This document shows, in pieces, positions 1 to 9,312 of a DNA stretch of 64,000 bases (positions are counted from its first letter, which is position 1; every line of letters begins with the position of its first letter). The translations under genes were made by a program, and so were the position numbers. Source of the stretch: Bacillus gobiensis (GTDB taxonomy: Bacteria; Bacillota; Bacilli; Bacillales; Bacillaceae); NCBI RefSeq assembly GCF_001278705.1, contig NZ_CP012600.1, forward strand, positions 1,054,190-1,118,189, in the 5' to 3' direction. A model generated the notes under the pieces. The model was not told the origin of the DNA. It saw nothing but the letters and a program-made list of their open reading frames with translations, and ran no database searches.

Positions 1-1
1 T

Positions 2-640
2 GAAGGATGTATGCCAATTGAAGTGATGGCAAAACGCGGCAAACGAACGATGCTGTTTGGCCCGATGAAACCTGTAGGCCTTGAAAATCCAAAAACAGGG
101 AAACGTCCATACGCTGTTGTCCAGCTTAGGCAGGATGACGCTGCTGGAACTCTTTACAATATTGTCGGATTCCAGACACATTTGAAGTGGGGCGATCAAA
201 AAGAAATATTGCGCCTCATTCCCGGACTCGAACAAGCAGAAATTGTAAGATATGGCGTTATGCACAGAAATACGTTTATCAATTCACCCAGCCTTATGAA
301 AGCAACCTATCAATTCCGTGAAAGAGAAGATTTGTTCTTTGCGGGCCAAATGACTGGGGTTGAAGGCTATGTTGAATCTGCAGCTGCGGGACTTGTGGCT
401 GGAATTAACTGCTCTCGGCTTGCGGCTGAAAAAGATCAGATTGTATTTCCGACAGAAACCGTTATCGGCAGCATGGCCAATTACATTACGACAACCAACA
501 AGAAAAATTTTCAACCGATGAACGCTAACTTTGGATTGCTTAAAGAGTTGGAAGTAAAAATCAAGAACAAACAGGAGCGTAATGAACAATACGCTAACCG
601 TGCATTGGAAACAATTCGCAAAATTTCGAAAACGTTATAG
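2..640 (+). CDS. trmFO: TrmFO, folate-dependent tRNA U54 methyltransferase (C-terminal part)
   Basis: Only the C-terminal 212 residues or so are in the window; the open frame enters from the left edge at base 2 ([13 protein letters not shown]). The family makes ribothymidine at position 54 of tRNA using methylene-tetrahydrofolate and FAD. Visible family signatures are [44 protein letters not shown] and the FAD-binding [17 protein letters not shown] near the C-terminus. It lies 62 bp upstream of xerC, the order found in Bacillus (trmFO, also called gid, then codV). The 5' part, with the N-terminal FAD dinucleotide fold, lies outside the window. Confidence 0.97.
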   Translation, partial: EGCMPIEVMAKRGKRTMLFGPMKPVGLENPKTGKRPYAVVQLRQDDAAGTLYNIVGFQTHLKWGDQKEILRLIPGLEQAEIVRYGVMHRNTFINSPSLMKATYQFREREDLFFAGQMTGVEGYVESAAAGLVAGINCSRLAAEKDQIVFPTETVIGSMANYITTTNKKNFQPMNANFGLLKELEVKIKNKQERNEQYANRALETIRKISKTL

Positions 641-702
641 TAATTAATTGCATCCTCAATAGATAATGTGATACCATTTAAAAGCCTTAAAGAGGTGGAT
701 TT

Positions 703-1605
703 ATGAATAGTCAAGAGAATTGTATTGATTTATTCCTTGAATATTTGCAAATTGAAAAAAATTATTCTCAGCTTACTGTTGAGAGTTACAAGGCTGCGCT
801 CGAAGAGTTTTTCATTTTTATTAATAACGAAGGCATTGAACAGTTTGAAAGGGTAACGTATCAGGATATTCGTATCTATTTGACGAATGCATACAAAAAA
901 AAGCTTTCACGTAAAACAATAGCGAAAAAAATATCAGCGTTGCGCAGCTTTTATAGATTTCTGCTGCGTGAAAGGCTTGTGCATGAGAATCCTTTTCAAT
1001 TGGTCAGCCTTCCAAAACAGGATAAAAGAATTCCAAAATTTCTTTATAGTCAAGAACTCGAAGAACTATTTCATTTATCTGATGAGAGCACTCCAAGCGG
1101 GCAGAGGGACCAGGCTCTTTTAGAGCTTTTATACGGAACCGGTATACGTGTCAGCGAATGCTGTTCACTTAAGCTTTCGGACATTGATTTGTCTCTGGGT
1201 ACCGTGCTTGTTTATGGGAAAGGAAAAAAGCAAAGATATATTCCGATTGGTTCCTATGCCCAGGGTGCTTTGGAGCTTTATCTTTCACAAGGCAGGCAGC
1301 AGCTTTTGTCAAAAGGCAAGGATGAGCATTCCTTTGTATTCGCCAATCAAAAGGGAGGCCCATTAACGAGCCGCGGTGTTCGCTATATATTAACCGCTTT
1401 AATCAAAAAGGCTTCAGGTACATTACATATACATCCGCACATGTTCAGGCATACATTCGCTACCCATCTATTAAATGAAGGTGCAGACTTGAGAAGCGTT
1501 CAGGAGCTATTGGGACATTCGAGCCTCTCTTCCACTCAAGTGTATACGCATGTGTCAAAAGATCAATTGAGAAACTCTTATATGTCTCATCACCCAAGAG
1601 CATAA
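703..1605 (+). CDS. xerC: Tyrosine recombinase XerC (CodV)
   Basis: A 300-residue site-specific tyrosine recombinase, the usual family length. With XerD it resolves chromosome dimers at dif. The N-terminal SAM-like DNA-binding domain covers about residues 5-90 and the catalytic domain about 108-295. The catalytic set is complete: Arg149 (GTGIRVSE), Lys173 (GKGKKQR), His246 and Arg249 (HMFRH), His272 (LGHSS) and nucleophile Tyr281 (VYTHV). The ATG at 703 follows AGAGGTGG. It sits 18 bp before hslV, in the conserved xerC-hslV-hslU-codY block (codVWXY in B. subtilis). XerC and XerD are similar, but the neighbourhood points to XerC. Confidence 0.97.
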   Translation: MNSQENCIDLFLEYLQIEKNYSQLTVESYKAALEEFFIFINNEGIEQFERVTYQDIRIYLTNAYKKKLSRKTIAKKISALRSFYRFLLRERLVHENPFQLVSLPKQDKRIPKFLYSQELEELFHLSDESTPSGQRDQALLELLYGTGIRVSECCSLKLSDIDLSLGTVLVYGKGKKQRYIPIGSYAQGALELYLSQGRQQLLSKGKDEHSFVFANQKGGPLTSRGVRYILTALIKKASGTLHIHPHMFRHTFATHLLNEGADLRSVQELLGHSSLSSTQVYTHVSKDQLRNSYMSHHPRA

Positions 1606-1623
1606 AAAAGGGAGGGCTTATAG

Positions 1624-2169
1624 ATGAATTCATCTTTTCACGCAACAACAATATTTGCCATTCAGCATGAGGGGAAATGTGCGATGGCCGGTGATGGCCA
1701 GGTTACTTTCGGTCAAGCGGTCGTTATGAAGCATACAGCAAGAAAAGTAAGAAAGCTTTTTAATGGAAACGTCTTAGCGGGCTTTGCCGGATCAGTGGCT
1801 GATGCCTTTACCCTTTTTGAAATGTTTGAATTAAAGCTTGAAGAATTCAACGGGAACCTGCGCAGAGCATCTGTGGAGCTTGCTAAGGAATGGCGAAGCG
1901 ACAAAGTTCTCAGGAGGCTGGAAGCCATGCTGATCGTGATGAACAAGGAGCATTTGCTTCTAGTTTCCGGAACTGGTGAGGTTATCGAACCCGATGATGG
2001 CATCCTTGCGATTGGATCTGGAGGAAACTATGCTCTTTCAGCGGGAAGAGCGTTGAAAAAATACGCACATGATACGATGGAAGCTAAGGAGATTGCAAGA
2101 GCTGCACTTGAGGTAGCCGGGGAAATTTGCGTATACACGAATGATCAAATCATTCTTGAAGAGCTTTGA
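1624..2169 (+). CDS. hslV: HslV (ClpQ/CodW) protease subunit
   Basis: The 181-residue peptidase subunit of the two-component HslUV (ClpYQ) ATP-dependent protease, related to proteasome beta subunits. Family signatures are HATTIFA at residues 6-12, [21 protein letters not shown] and IGSGGNYAL. In most bacteria the N-terminal Thr of TT(I/V) is the nucleophile. Bacillus enzymes carry a short N-terminal extension, and B. subtilis CodW is reported to act through an N-terminal Ser. Here the extension reads M-N-S-S-F-H-A, so Asn sits between Met and the first Ser. The ATG at 1624 follows GGGAGGG. hslU begins 19 bp downstream. Confidence 0.97.
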   Translation: MNSSFHATTIFAIQHEGKCAMAGDGQVTFGQAVVMKHTARKVRKLFNGNVLAGFAGSVADAFTLFEMFELKLEEFNGNLRRASVELAKEWRSDKVLRRLEAMLIVMNKEHLLLVSGTGEVIEPDDGILAIGSGGNYALSAGRALKKYAHDTMEAKEIARAALEVAGEICVYTNDQIILEEL

Positions 2170-2188
2170 TAAGGGAGGGAATCGTTTT

Positions 2189-3589
2189 ATGGAAAAGAGA
2201 ACACTAACCCCTAGGCAAATCGTAGAACGGCTTGATCAATATGTAATCGGACAGCTGGAAGCAAAAAAGGCTGTAGCCGTTGCTTTGCGAAACAGGTATA
2301 GAAGAAGCAAGCTTTCTGAAGATATTCGTGATGAAATCGTTCCAAAAAATATATTAATGATTGGTCCTACCGGTGTCGGAAAGACGGAAATCGCAAGGCG
2401 CATTGCCAAGCTGGTTGGTTCCCCGTTTATAAAAGTTGAAGCTACAAAATTTACAGAAGTGGGTTATGTAGGCAGAGATGTGGAATCAATGGTCCGTGAT
2501 TTAATTGAAACGTCCGTGCGGCTTGTGAAGGAAGAGAAAATGCAAGAGGTTAAAGGTGCTGCAGAAGAAAACGCCAATAAACGGCTTGTTCGCCTACTTG
2601 TTCCGGGTAAGAAAAAGCAATCAAATGTCAAGAATCCTTTTGAAATGCTGTTTGGCGGAGCTCAAGGACAGCAAAATGAAGAAAATGAAGGCGCGGAAGA
2701 AGAAAATATTGAAAATAACCGCAAAAGAATTGCCCATCAGCTTGCAATGGGAGAGCTTGAGGATCATTATGTTACCATTGAAGTAGAGGAGCAACAGCCT
2801 TCGATGTTTGATATGCTTCAAGGCTCAGGGATGGAGCAGATGGGCATGAATATGCAGGATGCCTTAAGCAATCTTATGCCTAAAAAGAAAAAACGCCGCA
2901 AGCTGACGGTCAAGGAAGCCAGAAAGGTGTTAATCAACGAGGAAGCAGCAAAGCTGATTGACATGGATGAAGTAAGCCAAGAGGCTGTATTTAAGGCGGA
3001 ACAATCAGGAATTATTTTTATCGATGAAATTGACAAGGTTGCCAAAAAAAGCGGAGGGTCTTCAGCTGATGTTTCAAGAGAAGGCGTACAGCGTGATATA
3101 CTCCCGATCGTAGAGGGTTCAACTGTTATGACAAAATACGGACCGGTTAAGACGGATCACGTGCTTTTCATCGCAGCGGGCGCATTTCACATGGCAAAGC
3201 CTTCAGATTTGATCCCGGAACTTCAAGGGCGTTTTCCAATTCGCGTTGAGTTGAAAAAGCTGACGATAGAAGATTTTGTAAAAATATTAATCGAGCCCGA
3301 TAATGCGCTTCTTAAGCAGTATCAAGCATTATTGGAAACAGAAGGTATATCTCTTGAATTTTCTGACGATGCTATTCGTAAGATCGCGGAGATTGCTTTT
3401 CACGTGAACCAAGACACCGATAATATCGGTGCAAGAAGGCTTCATACGATTCTTGAACGATTATTAGAGGAATTGTCCTATGAAGCGCCGGATATAACGC
3501 TTGAGAAAATTGTGATTACTCCTCAATATGTAGAGGAGAAATTGGGCGAAATCGCCAAAAATAAAGATTTAAGCCAATTTATTTTATAA
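2189..3589 (+). CDS. hslU: HslU (ClpY/CodX) AAA+ unfoldase
   Basis: A 466-residue AAA+ ATPase that unfolds substrates and feeds them to HslV. Walker A is GPTGVGKTE at about 59-67 and Walker B is FIDEID at about 277-282. The pore loop GYVGRD lies near residues 92-97. The acidic and lysine-rich intermediate domain (about 110-245) interrupts the AAA module as in other HslU. The C-terminus ends QFIL, matching the tail that inserts between HslV subunits. The ATG at 2189 is chosen over an in-frame ATG at 2141 because AAGGGAGGGA lies just upstream and TLTPRQIVE is the conserved N-terminus. Stop is followed by an 81-bp gap to codY. Confidence 0.97.
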   Translation: MEKRTLTPRQIVERLDQYVIGQLEAKKAVAVALRNRYRRSKLSEDIRDEIVPKNILMIGPTGVGKTEIARRIAKLVGSPFIKVEATKFTEVGYVGRDVESMVRDLIETSVRLVKEEKMQEVKGAAEENANKRLVRLLVPGKKKQSNVKNPFEMLFGGAQGQQNEENEGAEEENIENNRKRIAHQLAMGELEDHYVTIEVEEQQPSMFDMLQGSGMEQMGMNMQDALSNLMPKKKKRRKLTVKEARKVLINEEAAKLIDMDEVSQEAVFKAEQSGIIFIDEIDKVAKKSGGSSADVSREGVQRDILPIVEGSTVMTKYGPVKTDHVLFIAAGAFHMAKPSDLIPELQGRFPIRVELKKLTIEDFVKILIEPDNALLKQYQALLETEGISLEFSDDAIRKIAEIAFHVNQDTDNIGARRLHTILERLLEELSYEAPDITLEKIVITPQYVEEKLGEIAKNKDLSQFIL

Positions 3590-3670
3590 GATGATTCATC
3601 CAACAATAGCGCACATCACCTATTAATTGGAGCCGATAAATTTTAAAAGCACTTTAGGAGGAACAATGAA

Positions 3671-4450
3671 ATGGCATTATTAGAAAAAACAAGAAAAATT
3701 AATTCTATGCTGCAAGAAAGAGCTGGAAGACAAGTGAATTTCAAAGAAATGTCTGAGACGTTAATGGACGTCATCCTTGCGAATGTTTTTGTTCTAAGCA
3801 GGAAAGGGAAGCTGCTTGGATATTCTATTAACGAGCAAATTGAAAATGACAGAATGAAAAAAATGCTCGAAGACCGGCAATTTCCTGAAGCATATACAAA
3901 AAGTTTGTTTGCTATTTCGGAAACATCATCAAATTTAGATATTAACAGCGAGTATACAGCATTTCCAGTTGAAAATAAAGATCTATTTCAAGCTGGGTTA
4001 ACGACCGTAGTCCCTATCGTCGGCGGCGGAGAACGTCTTGGTACGCTCATTCTATCCCGACTGCAGGATCAATTTGAAGACGATGATTTAATTCTAGCAG
4101 AATATGGAGCCACAGTAGTAGGGATGGAGATCCTCAGAGAAAAAGCTGAGGAAATTGAAGTGGAAGCTAGAAGCAAGGCAGTTGTACAGATGGCAATTAG
4201 TTCATTATCATACAGTGAGTTAGAAGCCATTGAACATATCTTTGAAGAGCTGGACGGTAACGAAGGACTGCTTGTCGCAAGCAAAATTGCTGATCGTGTG
4301 GGAATCACGCGTTCTGTTATTGTAAATGCGCTTAGAAAGCTAGAAAGTGCCGGAGTTATTGAATCAAGATCTCTTGGTATGAAAGGAACGTATATAAAAG
4401 TCCTTAATAATAAATTCCTAGTCGAATTAGAAAATTTAAAATCCCATTAA
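3671..4450 (+). CDS. codY: CodY, GTP- and branched-chain-amino-acid-sensing global repressor
   Basis: A 259-residue protein, identical in length to B. subtilis CodY. It represses stationary-phase, amino-acid and motility genes when GTP and branched-chain amino acids are high. The N-terminal GAF ligand-binding domain spans about 1-155 and a long helical linker follows. The C-terminal winged helix-turn-helix is [20 protein letters not shown] at about 203-222. The C-terminal 80 residues look nearly invariant relative to the B. subtilis protein from memory. The ATG at 3671 follows AGGAGGAACAATGAA; the ATG at 3666 is out of frame. It directly precedes the flagellar operon, which B. subtilis CodY represses. 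Confidence 0.98.
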   Translation: MALLEKTRKINSMLQERAGRQVNFKEMSETLMDVILANVFVLSRKGKLLGYSINEQIENDRMKKMLEDRQFPEAYTKSLFAISETSSNLDINSEYTAFPVENKDLFQAGLTTVVPIVGGGERLGTLILSRLQDQFEDDDLILAEYGATVVGMEILREKAEEIEVEARSKAVVQMAISSLSYSELEAIEHIFEELDGNEGLLVASKIADRVGITRSVIVNALRKLESAGVIESRSLGMKGTYIKVLNNKFLVELENLKSH

Positions 4451-4476
4451 GCGCGAATTGTAATTGAGTCGATAAA

Positions 4477-4505
4477 AATACCAGAATCCATCTGGTGTTT
4501 TTATT
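4477..4505 (+). terminator. Intrinsic terminator after codY
   Basis: ACCAGA-ATCCA-TCTGGT forms a 6-bp stem with a short loop, followed by GTTTTTATT and then a further T10 run at about 4510-4519. It separates the codY transcript from the flagellar operon. Partial read-through is possible because the stem is short. Confidence 0.75.
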
Positions 4506-4533
4506 GGCTTTTTTTTTTTGGGGAAAAGCAATA

Positions 4534-4548
4534 AGATTTCAGAAAATA
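4534..4548 (+). promoter_or_regulatory. Candidate CodY-binding box upstream of flgB
   Basis: The sequence AGATTTCAGAAAATA matches 12 of 15 positions of the CodY consensus AATTTTCWGAAAATT, with an intact core TTTCAGAAAAT. It lies about 110 bp upstream of the flgB -35 element. In B. subtilis, CodY binds the fla/che promoter region directly. Functional binding here is inferred. Confidence 0.6.
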
Positions 4549-4641
4549 GAGAAAAGAAAAAAATATAGTCCTAAACATCCATGATAAAAGTCCTATTTTT
4601 AAAATAGATACATCATACGACTTTTTTTTACACAAACTTCA

Positions 4642-4670
4642 TAGACTTTTAGCCTAATTTTACATACAAT
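4642..4670 (+). promoter_or_regulatory. SigA-type promoter of the fla/che operon
   Basis: TAGACT (4642-4647), 17 bp, TACAAT (4665-4670), located 70 bp upstream of the flgB GTG in a very AT-rich intergenic region. This corresponds in place to the SigA fla/che promoter of B. subtilis. I did not find a convincing SigD promoter (TAAA-N15-GCCGATAT) beside it. Confidence 0.6.
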
Positions 4671-4739
4671 ATTCATATAGTTTTACAATTCTCGACAAGG
4701 ATAATTTCTATTTAGATGCAAAGATTGGAGGTTTTGGCA

Positions 4740-5132
4740 GTGGATTTATTTTCGGGATCGATTCACTCACTCGAAAATGCCTTAAACAGAGCGGATGTTA
4801 AGCAAAAAGTCATATCTGAAAATATAGCTAATGTAGACACTCCGAACTATAAATCGAAAGAGGTTTCCTTTTCAAATATTCTTAAAAATGAATCGGAAAA
4901 ACTAAATGCCTTAAAAACTAACGAAAGACATCTTGATTTTTTGAATTCTGGACTGAATTATTCAATTGTTACTAAAAGTAAAGGTACATATCAGCAAAAT
5001 GGCAACAATGTGGACATTGATCAAGAAATGTCCAAGCTTGCCCAAAATCAAATCGAGTATCAGGCGCTGGTTGATCGGCTAAGCGGAAAGTTTAATTCGC
5101 TTAAGACAGCCATAACAGGAGGAAAAGCATGA
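4740..5132 (+). CDS. flgB: FlgB, flagellar proximal rod protein
   Basis: A 130-residue component of the flagellar rod and the first gene of the fla/che operon. The family Asn-rich motif SENIANVDTPNYKSKEV appears near residues 30-46, and the C-terminus is an amphipathic helix for rod stacking. The GTG at 4740 (VDLFSGS) is preferred over the in-frame ATG at 4716, because TTGGAGG at 4725-4731 is 8 nt upstream of it and DLFSG is the usual Bacillus N-terminus. Its last codons overlap the flgC start as ATGA. Confidence 0.95.
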   Translation: MDLFSGSIHSLENALNRADVKQKVISENIANVDTPNYKSKEVSFSNILKNESEKLNALKTNERHLDFLNSGLNYSIVTKSKGTYQQNGNNVDIDQEMSKLAQNQIEYQALVDRLSGKFNSLKTAITGGKA

Positions 5133-5578
5133 CAATATTTAACCAAATGAACATTTCGGCTTCGGCTTTAACGGCGCAGCGAGTCAGAATGGACGTGATT
5201 TCCTCAAATTTGTCCAATGCCGATTCAACGAGAGCAAAGATGGTTGATGGGGAATGGCAACCTTATCGCAGAAAAATGGTCGAAACAGAAGCTAAGGGTG
5301 AATCGTTCTCGTCTGTATTGAATTCCGCGATGAAGAACAATCAAGCCGGTGGAGGAGTAAGGGTCAGCGGCATTACAGAGGACGAAACGCCATTTAAAGA
5401 AATTTATGACCCGTCTCATCCTGATGCGAATGATGAAGGATACGTTCAGCTTCCTAACGTCGATCCTCTTAAGGAAATGGTCGATTTGATGAGCAGCACC
5501 AGGTCCTATGAAGCGAATGTAACAGCTATGAATGCCACAAAAGGAATGTTAATGAAGGCATTAGAAATCGGAAAGTAA
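5129..5578 (+). CDS. flgC: FlgC, flagellar proximal rod protein
   Basis: A 149-residue rod protein. The N-terminal signature SASALTAQRVRMDVISSNLSNADST and the C-terminal helix EMVDLMSSTRSYEANVTAMNATKGM are the paired coils shared by axial flagellar proteins. The start overlaps the flgB stop (ATGA) behind AGGAGGAAAAGC, implying translational coupling. FlgB, FlgC and FliE together form the rod base that docks on the FliF ring. Confidence 0.97.
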   Translation: MTIFNQMNISASALTAQRVRMDVISSNLSNADSTRAKMVDGEWQPYRRKMVETEAKGESFSSVLNSAMKNNQAGGGVRVSGITEDETPFKEIYDPSHPDANDEGYVQLPNVDPLKEMVDLMSSTRSYEANVTAMNATKGMLMKALEIGK

Positions 5579-5592
5579 GGTGAATAAGCAAT

Positions 5593-5898
5593 ATGATAAA
5601 CCAAGTTTCTCCATTTCAACTACAATCAATTGGACAAAGTCATGGAGCAGCCCCCCATTCGAATATACAGTCAACGAAAACCAGTTTTGCAGATATGCTC
5701 AAATCATCTATTGAAGAAGTAAATCAATCACAGGCAGAATCTGATAAACTGACAAATGCACTTGCACAAGGGCAAAATGTAAATCTCGATGAAGTGATGA
5801 TCGCAGCTCAAAAATCAAACATAACGCTGACCGCTGCTACAGAATTTCGAAATAAAGCGATTGAAGCTTATCAAGAAATGATGAGGATGCAAATGTAA
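5593..5898 (+). CDS. fliE: FliE, rod-MS ring junction protein
   Basis: A 101-residue small axial protein that joins the FliF ring to the rod. The conserved FADMLKSSIEEVNQ and C-terminal AAQKSNITLTAATEFRNKAIEAYQEMMRMQM are visible. It follows flgC by 14 bp with AAGGTG upstream of the ATG. The order flgB-flgC-fliE-fliF is the normal one for Bacillaceae. Confidence 0.96.
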   Translation: MINQVSPFQLQSIGQSHGAAPHSNIQSTKTSFADMLKSSIEEVNQSQAESDKLTNALAQGQNVNLDEVMIAAQKSNITLTAATEFRNKAIEAYQEMMRMQM

Positions 5899-5946
5899 TG
5901 GCGGGAGATTACGAATCAAGAACTAGTGCAATATCGGGGGATCAGT

Positions 5947-7545
5947 ATGAATGTGAAGAAGATAACAAACAAAATAAATGATATATGGATGAAGTATACA
6001 AAAACGCAAAAGAGATTAGTAATCGGTGGAATCGCAGCTGTAATTATTATAATTCTACTCGCCGTTATTTTTTTTTCGAAAGAGAATCTGGTGCCGCTGT
6101 ATAAGGATTTGACTGCAGAAGAAACAGGACAAATCAAGCAAACATTGGATGAAAAAGGGGTCATCTCCGAGCTCGATGCAAACGGTACGGTGATTAAAGT
6201 ACCTGCGGATCGTGTAGATTCATTGAAGGTTGAACTAGCAGCAGAAGGGGTTCCGAAAAGCGGAGAAATTGATTACTCCTTTTTTGGCCAAAGTGTTGGC
6301 TTCGGAATGACAGATAATGAATTTGAAGTGTTGAAAGTCGATGCAATGCAAACGGAGCTGTCTAATCTTATTAATACGATTAATGGAGTGAAGAGCAGTA
6401 AGGTATTGATAAATCTCCCCCAGGAAACTGTGTTTGTAGGAGAAAAAGCACCTTCCGCGTCAGCATCTATCGTTCTTGAGCTTGAAGGTGCTAATACCCT
6501 GGACCAGCAGCAAATTAATGGGTTATATCACCTCGCTTCAAAAAGCGTTCCGAATTTGCAGCCCGAGAATATTGTTATCATGGATCAAAATTTTACATAT
6601 TATGACCAAAACGAACAAGGCTCTGAATACGCTTCAGATAACTTTTCCTCTCAACAAAAAATAAAAGCCCAAGTAGAGAAAGATATTGGCAGACAAGTTC
6701 AATCGCTTCTTGGCACGATGATGGGACAGAACAAAGTAGTTGTATCTGTCACAACCGATATCGATTTTACAAAAGAAAGCAGAAAAGAAGATCTTGTTGA
6801 GCCGGTGGATAAAGAAAATATGGAAGGTATAGCAGTCAGTGCCGAACGTGTAACAGAAACGTATACAGGTGAAGGTGCACAAGCTGGCGGAGTGAACGGC
6901 ACAGGGGAAGATGATATAACAAATTATAATGAGGCAGCTGGCGGGTCCGGAAATGGCGATTATGAAAAAAATGAAGAACGGATCAACAATGAGGTTAACC
7001 GAGTACATAAAGAAATCGTAGAAAGCCCGTATAAAATAAGAGACTTAGGCATTCAAGTAATGGTTGAGCCGCCGGATCCAAAGAATGTTCAATCCTTGAC
7101 GTCTGACAGAGAAGATGACATTAGGCAAATTCTCTCGACCATTGTTACTACGTCAATTAATAAAGATATAGAGAGCCAGCCCCTTACCCAGAATGAGATT
7201 GACAATAAGATCGTCGTATCCGTCCAGCCGTTTGATGGGAAAATCGAATCAACTCCTCCTGAAACAACAAGCGGAGGCATTCCAATTTGGATCTATGCCG
7301 CAGTTGGCGCTCTGCTGCTCATTGTTATTTTACTACTCATTTTGCTCATCCGTAGGAAAAAGAATGACAGTGAAAATGAAGAAGAGGAGATTGTCTTCGA
7401 AAGACAAGAGCCAATATTTGTCGAAGACGTCAATGACGAAAAAGAATCAGAAGAAAGTGTACGGAGAAAACAGCTGGAGAAAATGGCAAAAGAAAAACCG
7501 GAAGAATTTGCGAAATTGCTTCGCGGATGGCTTGCTGAAGAGTAG
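5947..7545 (+). CDS. fliF: FliF, flagellar MS-ring protein
   Basis: A 532-residue membrane protein that forms the MS ring, the base for the switch and export gate. A transmembrane helix lies at about 24-43 (IGGIAAVIIIILLAVIFF). Ring-building motifs follow (about 45-220), then a low-complexity Gly/Asn/Glu segment near 310-340. A second transmembrane helix is at about 443-465, and the charged C-terminal tail ends in LLRGWLAEE, the FliG-binding element. The ATG at 5947 is chosen over 5926 because CGGGGG lies 6 nt upstream and MNVKKI is a sensible N-terminus. Confidence 0.97.
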   Translation: MNVKKITNKINDIWMKYTKTQKRLVIGGIAAVIIIILLAVIFFSKENLVPLYKDLTAEETGQIKQTLDEKGVISELDANGTVIKVPADRVDSLKVELAAEGVPKSGEIDYSFFGQSVGFGMTDNEFEVLKVDAMQTELSNLINTINGVKSSKVLINLPQETVFVGEKAPSASASIVLELEGANTLDQQQINGLYHLASKSVPNLQPENIVIMDQNFTYYDQNEQGSEYASDNFSSQQKIKAQVEKDIGRQVQSLLGTMMGQNKVVVSVTTDIDFTKESRKEDLVEPVDKENMEGIAVSAERVTETYTGEGAQAGGVNGTGEDDITNYNEAAGGSGNGDYEKNEERINNEVNRVHKEIVESPYKIRDLGIQVMVEPPDPKNVQSLTSDREDDIRQILSTIVTTSINKDIESQPLTQNEIDNKIVVSVQPFDGKIESTPPETTSGGIPIWIYAAVGALLLIVILLLILLIRRKKNDSENEEEEIVFERQEPIFVEDVNDEKESEESVRRKQLEKMAKEKPEEFAKLLRGWLAEE

Positions 7546-7556
7546 GGGGAATCGAA

Positions 7557-8573
7557 ATGGCGAAAAGAGAACAAAAAAAACTGAACGGCAAACAAAAAGC
7601 AGCCATTTTAATGATTTCCTTAGGTTTAGATGTTTCAGCAAATGTGTACAAACATTTAACCGAAGAAGAAATAGAGAAATTAACGTTGGAAATCTCAAGT
7701 GTTCGATCGGTTGGTACGAATAAAAAACAAGATGTAATTGAAGAGTTCCATGAAATTGCGATTGCACAGGATTACATTACCCAAGGAGGCATTGATTATG
7801 CCAGACAGGTTCTCGAAAAAGCCTTAGGGGAAGAAAAAGCTGGAAGTATAATTAATCGGCTGACCTCTTCACTACAAGTCAAACCTTTTGACTTCGCCCG
7901 TAAGGCAGAACCTTCGCAAATCTTGAATTTTATCCAGCATGAGCACCCTCAAACAATTGCGTTAATTCTGTCGTATCTTGATCCGGTCCAGTCAGGACAG
8001 ATTCTGTCGGAATTACATCCGGAGGTACAAGCTGAAGTAGCAAGAAGAATAGCCGTCATGGATCGGACGTCTCCGGAAATTATCAACGAGGTTGAACAAA
8101 TTCTAGAGAGAAAGCTCTCGTCTACCTTTACCCAAGATTATACACAAACCGGGGGAATCGAGGCTGTTGTTGATGTGTTAAACGGTGTGGACCGAAGCAC
8201 GGAAAAAACGATTCTTGATTCTCTTGAGGTTCAAGATCCAGAACTTGCTGAAGAAATTAAGAAAAGAATGTTTGTCTTTGAGGACATCGTAACCCTGGAC
8301 AGCCGAGCGATTCAACGCGTTATTCGAGATGTCGAAAATGAAGATTTGCTTCTCTCGCTAAAAGTCGCAAGTGAAGAGGTGAAGGAAATCGTCTTTAGCA
8401 ACATGTCTCAGCGGATGGTGGAGACATTTAAAGAAGATATAGAAATTATGGGGCCTGTTCGATTGAGAGATGTTGAGGAAGCCCAATCAAGAATTGTCAG
8501 CATTATACGCAAGCTGGAAGAATCAGGAGATATTGTCATAGCCCGAGGCGGAGGGGATGATATTATTGTCTAA
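7557..8573 (+). CDS. fliG: FliG, flagellar motor switch protein
   Basis: A 338-residue C-ring protein that binds FliF by its N-terminal domain, FliM by its middle domain and MotA by its C-terminal domain. The EHPQTIALILSYL motif at about 128-140 is the conserved FliM-binding patch. The C-terminal segment has the charged torque helix (DSRAIQRVIRDVENEDLLLSLKVAS), with conserved Arg and Asp. It begins 11 bp after fliF and its end overlaps the fliH start by 17 bp. Confidence 0.98.
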   Translation: MAKREQKKLNGKQKAAILMISLGLDVSANVYKHLTEEEIEKLTLEISSVRSVGTNKKQDVIEEFHEIAIAQDYITQGGIDYARQVLEKALGEEKAGSIINRLTSSLQVKPFDFARKAEPSQILNFIQHEHPQTIALILSYLDPVQSGQILSELHPEVQAEVARRIAVMDRTSPEIINEVEQILERKLSSTFTQDYTQTGGIEAVVDVLNGVDRSTEKTILDSLEVQDPELAEEIKKRMFVFEDIVTLDSRAIQRVIRDVENEDLLLSLKVASEEVKEIVFSNMSQRMVETFKEDIEIMGPVRLRDVEEAQSRIVSIIRKLEESGDIVIARGGGDDIIV

Positions 8574-9312
8574 AGTGATAAAGCAAGCTGTTTCAAATCA
8601 TAAACGAACCCTTTCACTTCAAAAGATTGAATGGAATGTGGCGGAAGACCATTTATATGAGGAATCAATAGATGAAATACCGGATGCCAAATCAGCAGAG
8701 ATCCTGATTGCTGAAGCAAAGGCAGAGGCAGAAAGGATTACAGCCGAAGCGCGAGCTGAATTAGAGAAAGAACGGCAAGCATGGTCAAGCGAAAAAGAGA
8801 AGCTTATTCAATCTGCGAGGCAAGAAGGATATGATTGCGGCTTGGAGCTCGGGAAAAAGGAAGCAGAAAATAAATATTCCAGTTTAATAGAAAAGGCAAA
8901 TAAAATTTCTAATGCTGCAAGAGCTGATTATGAAGAAAAGCTGGAAGGAGCGCAGGAGGAAATTATCAATCTTGCCGTCGCACTTGCCAAAAAGGTTTGG
9001 AACCAAAAAGAAGACGATCAAGAGGAATTTCAATCTTTAGTCTCCCAAGTGATTAACGACTTAAAGGAATACGAAAATATTTCAATATTTATCGATGCAA
9101 AATACGTGGAGTACGTGTATGAACTTAAACAGGAGCTCATTCACTGCCTTCCGCACCATTGCCATCTGAATATTTATGCTGATACGGAAGCATCAAAAGG
9201 AACGTGTTACATTGAAACAGACTTTGGCAGAATCGATGCCAGCATTGATACGCAATTGAATGAATTAAAAGCAAAATTGCTTGAATTGATTCAGGCAGGT
9301 GGAGAATATTGA
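8557..9312 (+). CDS. fliH: FliH, negative regulator of the FliI export ATPase
   Basis: A 251-residue protein whose N-terminal half is coiled coil, rich in Ala, Glu and Lys (about 45-140: EAKAEAERITAEARAELEKE). The C-terminal domain (about 140-245) resembles the stalk subunits that hold FliI. The ATG at 8557 abuts the GGAGGGG with no spacer, whereas the in-frame TTG at 8566 has a 9-nt spacer. Both are possible, and I keep the ATG because MILLSKVIK resembles the B. subtilis N-terminus as I recall it. It overlaps fliI by 4 bp. Confidence 0.93.
   Translation: MILLSKVIKQAVSNHKRTLSLQKIEWNVAEDHLYEESIDEIPDAKSAEILIAEAKAEAERITAEARAELEKERQAWSSEKEKLIQSARQEGYDCGLELGKKEAENKYSSLIEKANKISNAARADYEEKLEGAQEEIINLAVALAKKVWNQKEDDQEEFQSLVSQVINDLKEYENISIFIDAKYVEYVYELKQELIHCLPHHCHLNIYADTEASKGTCYIETDFGRIDASIDTQLNELKAKLLELIQAGGEY

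Noticed and set aside
3633..3640. GCCGATAA upstream of codY resembling a SigD -10 element
   Set aside because: No TAAA-like -35 element is present 14-16 bp upstream, and codY is not a flagellar gene.
3637..3651. AAATTTTAAAAGCA near the codY ribosome binding site as a possible CodY autoregulatory box
   Set aside because: At least five mismatches to the CodY consensus, and the central TTCWGAA core is missing.
6634..7008. 124-codon minus-strand open frame inside fliF
   Set aside because: It is antisense to an unambiguous flagellar gene, has no ribosome binding site and a composition expected for an antisense shadow.
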